Shown here piece by piece: positions 50,708-60,484 of a DNA stretch of 64,000 nucleotides. The stretch's first letter is position 1. Every line of letters starts with the position of its first letter. The DNA lies in the NCBI GenBank assembly GCA_964453075.1, contig CAYVNM010000001.1:1-64000 (forward strand), given 5' to 3'. The position numbers and the translations under genes were made by a program. The stretch is from C7867-006 sp964453075 (GTDB taxonomy: Bacteria; Patescibacteriota; Minisyncoccia; Phycocordibacterales; DATDWN01). The notes below the pieces were generated by a model. The model did not search any database. It was not told the origin of the DNA and saw only the letters and a program-made list of their open reading frames with translations.

Positions 50708-52549
50708 ATGTGTGGTATAGCTGGTTATTTTGACCCAAAAATAGAGGAAAAAGAGCTTACTATTGGAAAAATGGTAGCTTGTATAAAGCATCGTGGACCA
50801 GACGATGATGGTTTTTATGTAGATCCGTATGTTGGTTTGGGCATGAGAAGACTGTCTATTATAGACTTATCAACTGGCAGACAACCAATAACATCAGCAG
50901 ATGAAAAATTACTTATATTCTTGAATGGAGAAATATATAATTATAAAGAACTAAGAAACAGATTGATAGAAAAAGGATTTGTCTTTAAAACACATACTGA
51001 TACAGAAGTGATCTTGCATATGTATGAAGCCTATGGAGAAAAGATGCTTCCTGAATTACGCGGCATGTTTTCTTTTTGTATATACAACACTGAAACAAAA
51101 AGTATTTTTGTTGCCAGAGATTTTTTTGGTATAAAACCTTTATATTATCTAATAAATGATCAGGAAAAAATAATTGGTTTTTCTTCTGAAATAAAGAGTT
51201 TTTTATCTATTCCTGGTTTCAAAGCTGAGGTAAATGATGATGCTGTTTTTAACTATCTTTCTTTTCAATACAACCCTCTTTCAGAAACATTTTTTAAAAA
51301 TATATACAAATTACCACCCGCTCATTTTATGACCATCGATTTAAAAAGTGATGAAACAAAAATAGAAAAATATTGGTCTTTTAATTTTGAACAAAACAAA
51401 AAACTTGATGAGGTACAGACAAAAAAAGACATTCTTGGCACAATAAAAAATTCAGTTGAACACCATATGATAGCAGATGTGCCCGTTGGAGCTTTTCTCT
51501 CTGGTGGAATAGATAGTTCTATAATAACCACTCTTATGCAAGAAATAAGAGGGGATAAAAAAATAAAAACATTTACAATAGGTTTTGAGTCACTTACGGA
51601 GGCAAAAGAGGCAAGTGAAACTTCTAATTTCTTGGATACTGACCATACTGAAATTATGGTCAGAAAGGAAGAGTACTTTAATGCTCTGCCAAAAGCTATA
51701 TACCACTTTGATGAACCGGTAGCTGACCCTTCTGCTATAGGTTTATATTTTGTCGCAAAAGAAGCAAGAAAACATGTAACAGTAGTTTTGTCCGGTGAGG
51801 GTTCAGATGAATTATTTGGTGGATACAATATCTATCTCGCTCCATTTGCAAAACAAAAAATGACCTGGATACCAAAAAAAATATTACAATTTCTTATAAA
51901 TATTCCATTTAGTTTTTATGGTAAAAATTATTTAAAAAGAGTAAGTATGAAATTAGAAGAATGGTATATAGGCAACGCTTCTATTTTTAGCACAAATGAT
52001 TTGAAACTAATGTGGAAAGGAAAAAAAACTAAACCTTTTTCTCTGGGTTTTCTATACAAAAAAAATCCAAACTTAAGTGATTCTACTATGATGCAATATG
52101 TAGATATAAATACTTGGTTAGTAGGGGACATTCTGGCAAAAGCAGATAAAATGACAATGGCAAATTCGTTGGAATTACGAGTACCATTTCTTGATATAGA
52201 AGTGGCAAAACTAGCAAAAACTCTACCAGACTCGTTTAAATGGAGAAATGGAATAACAAAATACCTGCTTAGAGAATCTTTTAAAGATGTAATACCTGAA
52301 ACCACTAGAAATAGAAAAAAACTTGGTTTTCCTACTCCACTTAGAAATTGGCTAAACAATGATAGCTATGATATTTATAAAAACATATTACAAAATGATT
52401 ATATAAAAAATTATTTTGATATAAAATTTATCAATAAATTGATAGAAGACCACAACACAAAAAAGGTTGATAACTCTAGAAAAATATACTCATTACTAAT
52501 GCTTTCTCTGTGGTATGATGTTTATATAAGCAAAAAAATAAAAATATGA
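50708..52549 (+). CDS. asnB: Asparagine synthase (glutamine-hydrolysing)
   Basis: 613 residues from ATG 50708. This start leaves the nucleophilic Cys at position 2 (MCGIAGYF) as the class II amidotransferase requires; the in-frame start at 50690 would not. The synthase P-loop SGGIDSS is near 263-269. It makes Asn from Asp and Gln, or amidates another carboxylate on envelope sugars. TATACT (50696-50701) is 6 nt before the ATG. It overlaps mraY by 4 nt. Confidence 0.92.
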   Translation: MCGIAGYFDPKIEEKELTIGKMVACIKHRGPDDDGFYVDPYVGLGMRRLSIIDLSTGRQPITSADEKLLIFLNGEIYNYKELRNRLIEKGFVFKTHTDTEVILHMYEAYGEKMLPELRGMFSFCIYNTETKSIFVARDFFGIKPLYYLINDQEKIIGFSSEIKSFLSIPGFKAEVNDDAVFNYLSFQYNPLSETFFKNIYKLPPAHFMTIDLKSDETKIEKYWSFNFEQNKKLDEVQTKKDILGTIKNSVEHHMIADVPVGAFLSGGIDSSIITTLMQEIRGDKKIKTFTIGFESLTEAKEASETSNFLDTDHTEIMVRKEEYFNALPKAIYHFDEPVADPSAIGLYFVAKEARKHVTVVLSGEGSDELFGGYNIYLAPFAKQKMTWIPKKILQFLINIPFSFYGKNYLKRVSMKLEEWYIGNASIFSTNDLKLMWKGKKTKPFSLGFLYKKNPNLSDSTMMQYVDINTWLVGDILAKADKMTMANSLELRVPFLDIEVAKLAKTLPDSFKWRNGITKYLLRESFKDVIPETTRNRKKLGFPTPLRNWLNNDSYDIYKNILQNDYIKNYFDIKFINKLIEDHNTKKVDNSRKIYSLLMLSLWYDVYISKKIKI

Positions 52550-53601
52550 TAGATGTAATAAAAGTGGTTATTCCGTCAGTCCTAACGTTTTTTCTCGGTA
52601 TTTTAATTACTCCGTTTTTTACACATTATTTTTATAAATATAAAATGTGGAAAAAAAGTCCACGCACTGAGTCCGGAGATATAACAACACCAGATTTCGC
52701 AAAAATTCACAACACAAAAGAAGAACTCTCTACTCCACGGGTTGGTGGTGTAATAATTTGGGTATCCGTAATACTAACTGTAGTTTTGATTTATATTTTA
52801 CATCTTGTTTTCCCTAATGATCTTACCCAAAAACTCAATTTCTTTAGTAGAAGTCAAACGCTTATTCCTTTGGCATCACTCATCTTGGCATCACTTATTG
52901 GACTCATAGATGATGTTCTACAAATCACCGGAAGAGGTGCTTATGCTAAGGATAATATAATTTATAGAAGAGTGAAGGTAGCTTGTATTGTTCTAATTGG
53001 CCTTGCCATTAGTTATTGGTTTTATTTCAAACTGGGCGCTACAACTATTCATATGCCATTCTGGTATGACATTGATTTGGGAGTAATGTATATTCCTTTT
53101 TTCATAATAATAATGCTAGGTGTGTTTTCTACTAGTGTTATAGATGGAATCGATGGGTTATCTGGTGGAATAATGGCTACCATTTTTACCGCTTATTCTG
53201 TAATCGCCTTTGTTCAAAACCAAATAGATATTTCAGCTCTTTGCGCTGTGATAGCAGGAGGCACACTGGCTTTTCTTTGGTTTAACGTACCTCCAGCAAG
53301 GTTTTACATGAGCGAAACCGGAATGTTGGGGTTAACTGTAACCTTATCTGTTATTGCTTTTTTGACAGACACTGTCTTGCTTCTTCCCATTATAGCTTTT
53401 CCTCTATTTATAACCTCTGTTTCTGTTATTATTCAAATGATATCTTATAAACATTTTAACAAACACCGTGTTTTCAAAGTAGCACCTCTGCATCATCATT
53501 TTGTAGCTATTGGATGGTCTAGAGAAAAAACAGTAATGAGATATTGGATTATAGGTGTTGTTTTTGCTATTTCTGGTGTAATTTTGGCTTTAGTTAGTTA
53601 A
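52546..53601 (+). CDS. mraY: Phospho-N-acetylmuramoyl-pentapeptide transferase
   Basis: 351 residues, about ten membrane helices. Catalytic signatures: LIGLIDDVLQI, VIDGIDGLSGG and the C-terminal APLHHHFVAIGWS. It makes lipid I on the inner face of the membrane. With ftsW and murG it forms the second half of a dcw cluster whose first half is at 6.9-11.6 kb. Confidence 0.95.
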   Translation: MIDVIKVVIPSVLTFFLGILITPFFTHYFYKYKMWKKSPRTESGDITTPDFAKIHNTKEELSTPRVGGVIIWVSVILTVVLIYILHLVFPNDLTQKLNFFSRSQTLIPLASLILASLIGLIDDVLQITGRGAYAKDNIIYRRVKVACIVLIGLAISYWFYFKLGATTIHMPFWYDIDLGVMYIPFFIIIMLGVFSTSVIDGIDGLSGGIMATIFTAYSVIAFVQNQIDISALCAVIAGGTLAFLWFNVPPARFYMSETGMLGLTVTLSVIAFLTDTVLLLPIIAFPLFITSVSVIIQMISYKHFNKHRVFKVAPLHHHFVAIGWSREKTVMRYWIIGVVFAISGVILALVS

Positions 53602-53613
53602 AACACTAACAAA

Positions 53614-54711
53614 ATGAAAAAAATAAAGGTAGACATTCCATTTTTAATATCAATTATTATACTTGTAATATCAGGTTATCTGATTTTTACTTCTGCATCT
53701 TTTGGATTATTGTCTAAACAACCTGTAAAGTACGCAAATGTTGCCTTCAATCAGACGTTCTATGGTCTATTTTTGGGCATAATAACTTGTATTGTAGCTT
53801 CTAAAATAAACTATAAAATTTATAGAAAATATTCTATTTATATTTTCTTTATTTCCATAGTATTAACACTGCTAGTTTTTGTTCCTGGTATTGGACTCAA
53901 TCATGGAGGGGCAAAAAGGTGGATAGACTTAGGATTCTTATCATTTCAACCTTCTGAATTCCTGAAAATAGGTTTTGTTATCTTTCTTTCAGCCTGGATG
54001 GCCAGAATGAAAGAAAAGACAGATACTTTTAAATATGGATTTTTGCCTTTTTCTATATTACTCGCAATAACTGGATTAATACTTCTCAATCAACCAGATA
54101 CTGACACCTTTTTTATAATTTCTTTGGCTGGATTTGCTGTATTCTTGACCGCAGGTGGACGATGGAGATATGTGTTTATATCTGCAATTATAGGCATTGT
54201 GGTTTTGGCTGCAATTGCTTATAGCAGACCGTATGTAATGAGTCGTATAAATACTTTCATTAATCCATCCTCAAATGCTTTGGGTAGTGGGTATCAAATC
54301 CAACAGTCTCTCATAGCCATAGGATCTGGCGGCGTCTTTGGTAGAGGTTTTGGACAAAGTATTCAAAAATTCAACGTTTTACCAGAACCTATTGGAGATT
54401 CTATATTTGCCGTTGCGTGTGAAGAATTTGGATTTGTAGGGGGGGTCAGTATCATATTGTTTTATATATTTTTCGCATTTAGAGGTCTTAAAATAGCCGT
54501 GAGAACAAATGATATCTTTGGTAGACTAGTAGTGGTTGGAATTGTTATAATGATAGTATCCCAGGCTTTTGTTAACATAGGGGCCATGGCCGGAATTTTG
54601 CCTTTATCAGGCATTACTCTGCCATTTATAAGTCATGGAGGAACAGCATTATTCATGACACTTTTGGAAGTAGGAATAATACTAAATATTTCCAAAAGCC
54701 AGAAAAAATAG
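53614..54711 (+). CDS. ftsW: SEDS glycosyltransferase FtsW
   Basis: 365 residues, about ten membrane helices. SEDS features: HGGAKRWIDLGFLSFQPSEF, DTDTFFIISLAG, and ISHGGTALFMTLLEVG near the end. It polymerises lipid II into septal glycan. Position between mraY and murG favours FtsW over RodA, although no other SEDS gene is seen for the mre operon. Confidence 0.9.
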   Translation: MKKIKVDIPFLISIIILVISGYLIFTSASFGLLSKQPVKYANVAFNQTFYGLFLGIITCIVASKINYKIYRKYSIYIFFISIVLTLLVFVPGIGLNHGGAKRWIDLGFLSFQPSEFLKIGFVIFLSAWMARMKEKTDTFKYGFLPFSILLAITGLILLNQPDTDTFFIISLAGFAVFLTAGGRWRYVFISAIIGIVVLAAIAYSRPYVMSRINTFINPSSNALGSGYQIQQSLIAIGSGGVFGRGFGQSIQKFNVLPEPIGDSIFAVACEEFGFVGGVSIILFYIFFAFRGLKIAVRTNDIFGRLVVVGIVIMIVSQAFVNIGAMAGILPLSGITLPFISHGGTALFMTLLEVGIILNISKSQKK

Positions 54712-54811
54712 GGATTTAGACAGATAGAAATGTTAGTTAGTAAGTCGAATTATTAAAAAATAAATTATTGAAAACCAAAACAAAAAATTTGGTTTTCAGT
54801 TTTCAACTCGG

Positions 54812-55951
54812 ATGAAAATATTATTTACTGGAGGTGGTACGGGTGGACATTTCTACCCAATTATAGCCATAGTAGAAGAGTTAAATATTTTAGTGAAAGA
54901 AAGTCACTTACTGAGACCTACTATTTACTACATGTCTACCGACCCTTATAACGAAGGGTTACTCTTTGAGAATAATATAATTTTTGAAAAAGTTAGCGCT
55001 GGAAAAATAAGAAGAAAGAAATCTTTTGAAAATATTATTTTAAATTTTTTTGATTATTTCAAAACATTCTGGGGATCGTTTAAAGCTCTCTGGAAAATTT
55101 TTGTTATTTACCCAGATGTCATATTCGGTAAAGGAGGATACGCTAGTTTTCCAGCTCTGTTTGCAGCAAAAATACTAAGAATACCGGTTGTAATCCACGA
55201 ATCAGACAGTACACCAGGCAAAGTAAATGGCTGGGCTGGTAAATTTGCAAGGAGAGTAGCGGTCTCCTATCCGGAAGCTGCAAAATTTTTTAAAAAAGAA
55301 ATTGTTGCATATACAGGAAATCCAATACGTAAAGAAATAAGAGAACCCCTTACAGAAGGTGCACACAAATTACTTGGATTAACAGAAGGAATTCCAACAA
55401 TTTTAATATTAGGGGGATCCCAAGGATCTGTTTTTATTAATGAAGTTATTATGGATGCTTTACCACAATTACTGAAAAAATACCAAGTAATTCATCAAAC
55501 AGGAAAAAATAATGTAAAAATCATAGAAGAAACGAGAAACGTAGTTCTACAAGATAACGCTTATAAAGATAGATATAAAATGTTTGATTATTTGAATGTT
55601 TTAAACATGAGAGCCTCTGCTGGGGTAGCTGACGTCGTCATATCTAGAGCCGGTTCTACAATTTTTGAGATAGCATCTTGGGGAAAACCATCAATAATAA
55701 TACCGATACCAGAACCAACTTCTCACGATCAGAGAACAAACGCATATTCGTATGCCCGTTCTGGAGGAGGTATAGTCATAGAAGAAAAAAATCTAGCAAG
55801 TAGTTTATTAATCTCTGAGATAGACAGAATAATAGAAACACCGGGAGAAAAAGAAAAAATGTCAGCAGGAGCAAGAGAGTTTGCAAGAAAAGATTCAGCT
55901 AGACTAATCGCCCAAGAAATACTGGGAATAGCCCTTGAACACGAGAAATAA
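54812..55951 (+). CDS. murG: UDP-GlcNAc transferase MurG
   Basis: 379 residues, GT-B fold. Start FTGGGTGGHFYPIIAI, then HESDSTPGKVN, ILGGSQGS and VISRAGSTIFEIASWGKPS. It converts lipid I to lipid II. The 100 nt gap upstream contains an A/T-rich inverted repeat (AAAACCAAA region, 54773-54797). Confidence 0.95.
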   Translation: MKILFTGGGTGGHFYPIIAIVEELNILVKESHLLRPTIYYMSTDPYNEGLLFENNIIFEKVSAGKIRRKKSFENIILNFFDYFKTFWGSFKALWKIFVIYPDVIFGKGGYASFPALFAAKILRIPVVIHESDSTPGKVNGWAGKFARRVAVSYPEAAKFFKKEIVAYTGNPIRKEIREPLTEGAHKLLGLTEGIPTILILGGSQGSVFINEVIMDALPQLLKKYQVIHQTGKNNVKIIEETRNVVLQDNAYKDRYKMFDYLNVLNMRASAGVADVVISRAGSTIFEIASWGKPSIIIPIPEPTSHDQRTNAYSYARSGGGIVIEEKNLASSLLISEIDRIIETPGEKEKMSAGAREFARKDSARLIAQEILGIALEHEK

Positions 55952-55952
55952 A

Positions 55953-57302
55953 ATGAGCACAGAATCAAAAAAAATAATAACTAGATTTGCACCTTCACCT
56001 ACAGGCCATTTTCATGTTGGAGGTATTCGCTCAGCGTTATATAATTTTTTGTTTGCTAGACAAAACGACGGAGTCTATATATTAAGAAGTGAAGATACGG
56101 ATAAAGAAAGGTCTAGAAAAGAATACGAAAATGAGTTTTTGGAACTTTTTGACTGGTTAAATTTGAAACACGATTTGTTTTTTAGACAATCTGATAGATT
56201 GGATATACATCAACGCTATATAAAAAAAATGATAGATGATGGATTCGCCTATATATCAAAAGAAACTCCAACTGAAGAAGGTCAACGAGATGAAGTCATA
56301 AGATTTAGAAACCCCAATAAGAAAATAACTTTCAACGACCTGATCCTTGGTGATATTACGGTGGATACTACAGATTTGGGAGATTTTATTATAGCTCGAG
56401 ATATAAATGAGCCTTTATACCATTTAACTGTAGTTATAGATGATTTTGAAATGGGAGTCACTCATGTTATCAGAGGACAAGAACACGCCCCAAACACACC
56501 TCGTCAAATATTGATACAAGAAGCTATTGGCGCCAATCGACCAATATACGCGCATTTACCTCTCATTCTAAACAAAGACAGAGCTAAATTATCTAAGAGA
56601 GATGAATCTGTTAGACAAGCCATTGAGTATATGAAAATGGGATATATGCCAGAGGCTATATTAAATTTTATGGCTCTTAATGGGTGGAATCCTGGTGGCG
56701 AACAAGAAGTTTTCACCTTAGATGAGCTTGTTGAAAAATTTGATATTACTAGAGTGCAAAAGGGTGGAGGTGTCTTTAACCCTGAAAAATTGGAATGGAT
56801 AAACAAAGAACACATGAAATTGCTAAGAAAAGAAGAGATAGATGAAAACATAATAAGCCGTCTAGAAAAAAATTCAATAAAAGCCAATAAGGAATTTTTG
56901 TTAAAGATTTCTCCTATTATTTTTGATCACATCTCAAAGTGGGGAGACATAGACACTATGGTTGGGGAAGGGGAGTTGGACTACTATTTTAATCCCCCAC
57001 AATACGAAAAAGAATTATTATTCTGGAAAGAAAACAAATCAGCAGAAGAAACAACGAAACACCTAAAAAACGTACAAAAAATTATAGAAAATTATGATGA
57101 AAATGTTTTTTCTAGCACAGAAAATATAAAAAACACTATATTTAATTATGCAACAGAAAATGGAAGAGGGGAAGTATTGTGGCCACTTAGAGTATCTTTG
57201 TCAGGTAGAGAAAAGAGTCCTGATCCTTTTACCTTGATCTTTATATTAGGAAAAGAAGAAACATTAAAACGTGTAGGAGATGCGATAAAAAAGCTGTCAT
57301 AA
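55953..57302 (+). CDS. gltX: Glutamyl-tRNA synthetase
   Basis: 449 residues from ATG 55953, 1 nt after murG; an in-frame ATG at 55935 lies inside murG. Class I signatures: RFAPSPTGHFHVGGIR and AKLSKRDES (KMSKS type). It charges tRNA-Glu; the matching tRNA-Glu(CTC) gene is at 13527. Confidence 0.94.
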   Translation: MSTESKKIITRFAPSPTGHFHVGGIRSALYNFLFARQNDGVYILRSEDTDKERSRKEYENEFLELFDWLNLKHDLFFRQSDRLDIHQRYIKKMIDDGFAYISKETPTEEGQRDEVIRFRNPNKKITFNDLILGDITVDTTDLGDFIIARDINEPLYHLTVVIDDFEMGVTHVIRGQEHAPNTPRQILIQEAIGANRPIYAHLPLILNKDRAKLSKRDESVRQAIEYMKMGYMPEAILNFMALNGWNPGGEQEVFTLDELVEKFDITRVQKGGGVFNPEKLEWINKEHMKLLRKEEIDENIISRLEKNSIKANKEFLLKISPIIFDHISKWGDIDTMVGEGELDYYFNPPQYEKELLFWKENKSAEETTKHLKNVQKIIENYDENVFSSTENIKNTIFNYATENGRGEVLWPLRVSLSGREKSPDPFTLIFILGKEETLKRVGDAIKKLS

Positions 57303-57308
57303 TCTAAA

Positions 57309-58592
57309 ATGAAATATGAATTTTTTAAAAAAATAATTCTTATATTCTTTTTTTTATTATCTTTTTTGTTGTTAAATACAAAACCCACATATAGCCAAAC
57401 AACAGACGACCTGATAAACAAAATCGAAGAAAAAAACAATGAGATCAAGAAATTAGAAGAAGAAATAAAACAATACAATTTAGAAGTAGATAATGCTGGT
57501 AAACAGGCAGTTACTTTAAAAAACACACTGAAAACACTAGACTTAACAAAAAAGAAGATCTCTACAGATATAAATCTAACCGAAAACAAGATAAAAAAGA
57601 CTTCTCTAACCATAGAACAACTCGACTCAGAGATAGATAAAACAGAAAAAAGTATAGAGGTAAATAAAACTGCAATTATTAATGCCATAAAAGAAGTTCA
57701 ATCACTGGAAAATATAAATTTAATCCAGATAATACTATCTAATAAAAATATTGGCGAAATTTGGACCGAAATAGATCACATACAAGAGACTCAAAATGTC
57801 ATAAGAGACAGGTCCAAAGAATTGGCGGTTCTAAAAACTGACATGGAAACAAAACAAAGTAATCTAAGAGGCCAAAAAAACAACTTATTAAACCTAAAAG
57901 AAGATCTGAATGGTAAAAAACAGGCCGTGATTTATACAACAAAAGAAAAAGAAAATCTCCTCGTTCAAACAAAAAACAAAGAAGAGACATTCAAACAATT
58001 AGTTAAAACTACAGAAGAAAAAAAGGCGCAGTTTGAAAAAGAAGTATATGAATACGAATCACAACTTAATTTATTGATAGATAAAAACAAATATCCTGCT
58101 CCGAAAAACGGGATTCTTTCTTGGCCATTAGATAATGTTTATATAACCCAAAAATTTGGCAAAACTGTTGATTCTCAAAAACTCTATGTTTCTGGGAGCC
58201 ATAATGGTGTAGATTTTAGAGCAAGCGTAGGAACAAAGGTTAAAAATGTTTTAGATGGTGTGGTTGTGGGTACAGGAGACACAGATCTTTACCCTGGATG
58301 TTATTCTTTTGGTAAATGGGTTATGGTCAAACATGACAATGGTTTATCTACAATATATGGTCATTTATCAGTAATAAGTAGTAATGTTGGTCAGAGAATA
58401 GAGACTGGTGGACTTATTGGTTACAGTGGAAATACAGGATATTCCACAGGTCCACACCTTCACATAAGTTTGTACGCAACTCAAGGTGTCAGAATAGAAA
58501 AGTATGTTAATAGCAGAGGATGTAAACAGGTAACAATGCCTCTTGCTGATATTAAAGCCTATTTAGATCCGTTGGCGTATTTACCTAATTAA
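57309..58592 (+). CDS. EnvC-like murein hydrolase activator (M23)
   Basis: 427 residues: signal peptide (about 1-30, ending near TYSQ), long coiled coil with many Lys/Glu heptads (about 33-250), then an M23 domain with HNGVDFRA, WVMVKHDNGLSTIYGHL and GPHLHISLY. The zinc motifs HxxxD and HxH look complete, so it could be an active endopeptidase rather than only an activator. It probably acts in daughter-cell separation. Confidence 0.9.
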   Translation: MKYEFFKKIILIFFFLLSFLLLNTKPTYSQTTDDLINKIEEKNNEIKKLEEEIKQYNLEVDNAGKQAVTLKNTLKTLDLTKKKISTDINLTENKIKKTSLTIEQLDSEIDKTEKSIEVNKTAIINAIKEVQSLENINLIQIILSNKNIGEIWTEIDHIQETQNVIRDRSKELAVLKTDMETKQSNLRGQKNNLLNLKEDLNGKKQAVIYTTKEKENLLVQTKNKEETFKQLVKTTEEKKAQFEKEVYEYESQLNLLIDKNKYPAPKNGILSWPLDNVYITQKFGKTVDSQKLYVSGSHNGVDFRASVGTKVKNVLDGVVVGTGDTDLYPGCYSFGKWVMVKHDNGLSTIYGHLSVISSNVGQRIETGGLIGYSGNTGYSTGPHLHISLYATQGVRIEKYVNSRGCKQVTMPLADIKAYLDPLAYLPN

Positions 58593-58608
58593 TTGATATA
58601 ATTTAAAT

Positions 58609-58806
58609 ATGAAAAACAATAGAGGTTTTATAGGTAGAATAGTTTTACTAATAATTGCGGTTATTGCTTTAAAGTATTTTTTGGATTTTGATATAATTGA
58701 ATGGATAAAGTCTCCAAAAGTGCAAAGTGTAATAAAACCTGTGATAAATTTCTTTAAAAATATTTATTTTTGGTTAGATAATTTTGTAAGTAATCTAGTA
58801 AACTAA
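58609..58806 (+). CDS. Small membrane protein
   Basis: 65 residues with one strong membrane helix (about 8-26) and a second amphipathic segment near the end. Not recognised. TATAAT (58597-58602) lies exactly 6 nt before the ATG, the same spacing seen at core genes, which supports expression. Confidence 0.65.
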   Translation: MKNNRGFIGRIVLLIIAVIALKYFLDFDIIEWIKSPKVQSVIKPVINFFKNIYFWLDNFVSNLVN

Positions 58807-59215
58807 TAAAAAATTCCATAAAGAAATAGTTAGTATAAGAATAGGGGAGACTTATCCCTTATTTTTGTTATGACAAGTCCCCTAGTGTAAAAATTTATAA
58901 ATTTATCTAAATGAAGTTAATATAGCAAAAAAGAGAGAAGTGACTACAAAAACGAGCCTCTATAATGCTCCAGGTTAAAAGATTAATTAACTGGATGAGG
59001 GAACCATCGTCTAGAAAACACAAAAAATAATAAAGGATTCAAAATCCCCATATCTCGTATTGTTATATACTAAAAGATATATTGTGCGACACACTTATAC
59101 TATACTTCCCTTCAAATAAAGAACTATTAAAACAATCATAAAAAAAATTATTACAAAAAAATAATTATCTTCCCTCTCTTGATCTTGGTATTAATTTAAA
59201 AAAAATTGATAACAC
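58807..59215. other. Intergenic stretch without a supported gene
   Basis: About 410 A/T-rich bases. I see an imperfect inverted repeat (GGGGAGACTT near 58843 with AAGTCCCC near 58875), a TATAAT at about 58960, and a 21-codon frame from the ATG overlapping that box (58963), which is unlikely to be translated. A structured small RNA is possible but no known family is recognised. Confidence 0.4.
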
Positions 59216-59233
59216 AAAAACCCCTATTCGGGG
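59216..59233 (-). terminator. Terminator of the lysozyme-like gene
   Basis: GGCCCC-type stem: CCCC (59221-59224) with GGGG (59230-59233); on the minus strand it is followed by a T-run. Confidence 0.65.
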
Positions 59234-59262
59234 CCTCTGTGTAAAAACTTTAACTTTTTGTT

Positions 59263-59706
59263 TTATTTGTTTAAGGCTAGATTTTGACTTTCATATTTAC
59301 CCCAACAAGGCTTAGATGATATCCAAGGTTGTGTACCTTGCTCCATATAAAGCTTTCTGGCATAAGCGGTATTACCTTCAATAGTGTAGATATCGTAATC
59401 TTCTGCTTTAGAAGCATCAAGGTGATAATACTCATTAATTTGCATCACACCCACATCTTTACTATTTACTTTACCTCTATGAACCTCACCATCTTTATCA
59501 AGTTGTCTAAAAGTAGATTCACATCTTGCGATTTGAATCATAATTGGTATATCAGAGAAATACTCACGTATATACTCTTCTGTACTCATTATGCTTTCTA
59601 CCTCCTTTCTTGATATCTCCCTCACAGCTTTGGTTTCAATTTTTGGAACCTCTGTGACTGTGACTGGACTGGTTATGCCTGTAAAAGACGAAACCATCAT
59701 AAACAA
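59263..59706 (-). CDS. Lysozyme-like transglycosylase domain protein
   Basis: 147 residues. A short hydrophobic start may be a signal, followed by a linker with VPKIETKAVREISRKEVES, then IQIARCESTFRQ (catalytic Glu in CES), SKDVGVMQINEYYH, NTAYARKLYMEQGTQPW and WGKYE. This is the goose-lysozyme/SLT-like fold common in Patescibacteria. It would cut glycan strands of its own or a host cell wall. Confidence 0.82.
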   Translation of the reverse strand: MFMMVSSFTGITSPVTVTEVPKIETKAVREISRKEVESIMSTEEYIREYFSDIPIMIQIARCESTFRQLDKDGEVHRGKVNSKDVGVMQINEYYHLDASKAEDYDIYTIEGNTAYARKLYMEQGTQPWISSKPCWGKYESQNLALNK

Positions 59707-59951
59707 ACTAATAGCAGTAAAATTTAAAATACAAAATTAATTAGATTATAATTCTGGATGTCTATTTAACGGAAAAACTCAGATCTACTGAGTTGTGTAT
59801 ATTGTATCACACTCACATACCACTTGTCAATGAAATAACACAGAAAAATGAGTATGAAAAGGGTTATTATATGGCTTTAATTAGCCGTATAATTTGGATT
59901 TTAAGTACACATTAAAATAAGGTAAAAATCAACTTGTTCTTGCCTTTCTGA

Positions 59952-60434
59952 CTATATAAACATCAAAATTATAAAAGGTAAGAGACTCCAGGCAAATACC
60001 CTCCCCAACCCCATAAATAGGGTATCTATTGATCCAGAAAAATCATGAAATACATCTAAATTTACGATCGAGTAAGAAAAAACCATAAACAAAACCAAAA
60101 GACTTATGGACAACCCTATCTTACCCAAAAAACCAGAAGATTCATTGTATGTAAAAGCATGTTTATTTATGACAACCGATGTTAATATAAATAGAACAAG
60201 AAAAATAGCCAACTTATTTAAAACAATCAACGTATCTCCTTTTAAAAAAAGAATCTTATCAAAATAAGGTATCTGATTATATAAGAAAGTCGCAGGATAA
60301 AAAGCCAATATCAAGGAAACCATACGAGATTTACTGAAATAAACAGAACAGATAAAAACTAGGACAAAAACCACCAATAGATAAAGGAAGTCGCCAGAAA
60401 GTGAACTTGTTATTTTAGTTAATAGACCTGACAT
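59952..60434 (-). CDS. Membrane protein, unknown
   Basis: 160 residues with about five helices (for example LYLLVVFVLVFICSVYF, LAIFLVLFILTSVV, LLVLFMVFSYSIV). The arrangement recalls CvpA-type proteins, but no motif confirms this. The start codon and its -10 box are enclosed by a 13 bp inverted repeat (60419-60459). Confidence 0.7.
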   Translation of the reverse strand: MSGLLTKITSSLSGDFLYLLVVFVLVFICSVYFSKSRMVSLILAFYPATFLYNQIPYFDKILFLKGDTLIVLNKLAIFLVLFILTSVVINKHAFTYNESSGFLGKIGLSISLLVLFMVFSYSIVNLDVFHDFSGSIDTLFMGLGRVFAWSLLPFIILMFI

Positions 60435-60459
60435 ACCAAAAGTATATCAGGTCTATTAA
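60419..60459 (-). promoter_or_regulatory. Palindrome enclosing promoter and start codon
   Basis: TTAATAGACCTGA (60419-60431) and TCAGGTCTATTAA (60447-60459) are a perfect 13 bp inverted repeat. The 15 nt centre holds, on the minus strand, TATACT (60446-60441), 6 nt, and the ATG (60434-60432). As DNA it could be a dimeric repressor operator; as RNA from dnaJ read-through it would be a hairpin with the start codon in the loop. Confidence 0.7.
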
Positions 60460-60484
60460 TATTTTGGAAACCTATTTGATTTTC

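Noticed and set aside
58963..59028. 21-codon basic frame in the intergenic stretch
   Set aside because: Its ATG overlaps the only good -10 box, so that promoter could not include the start codon; no ribosome site.
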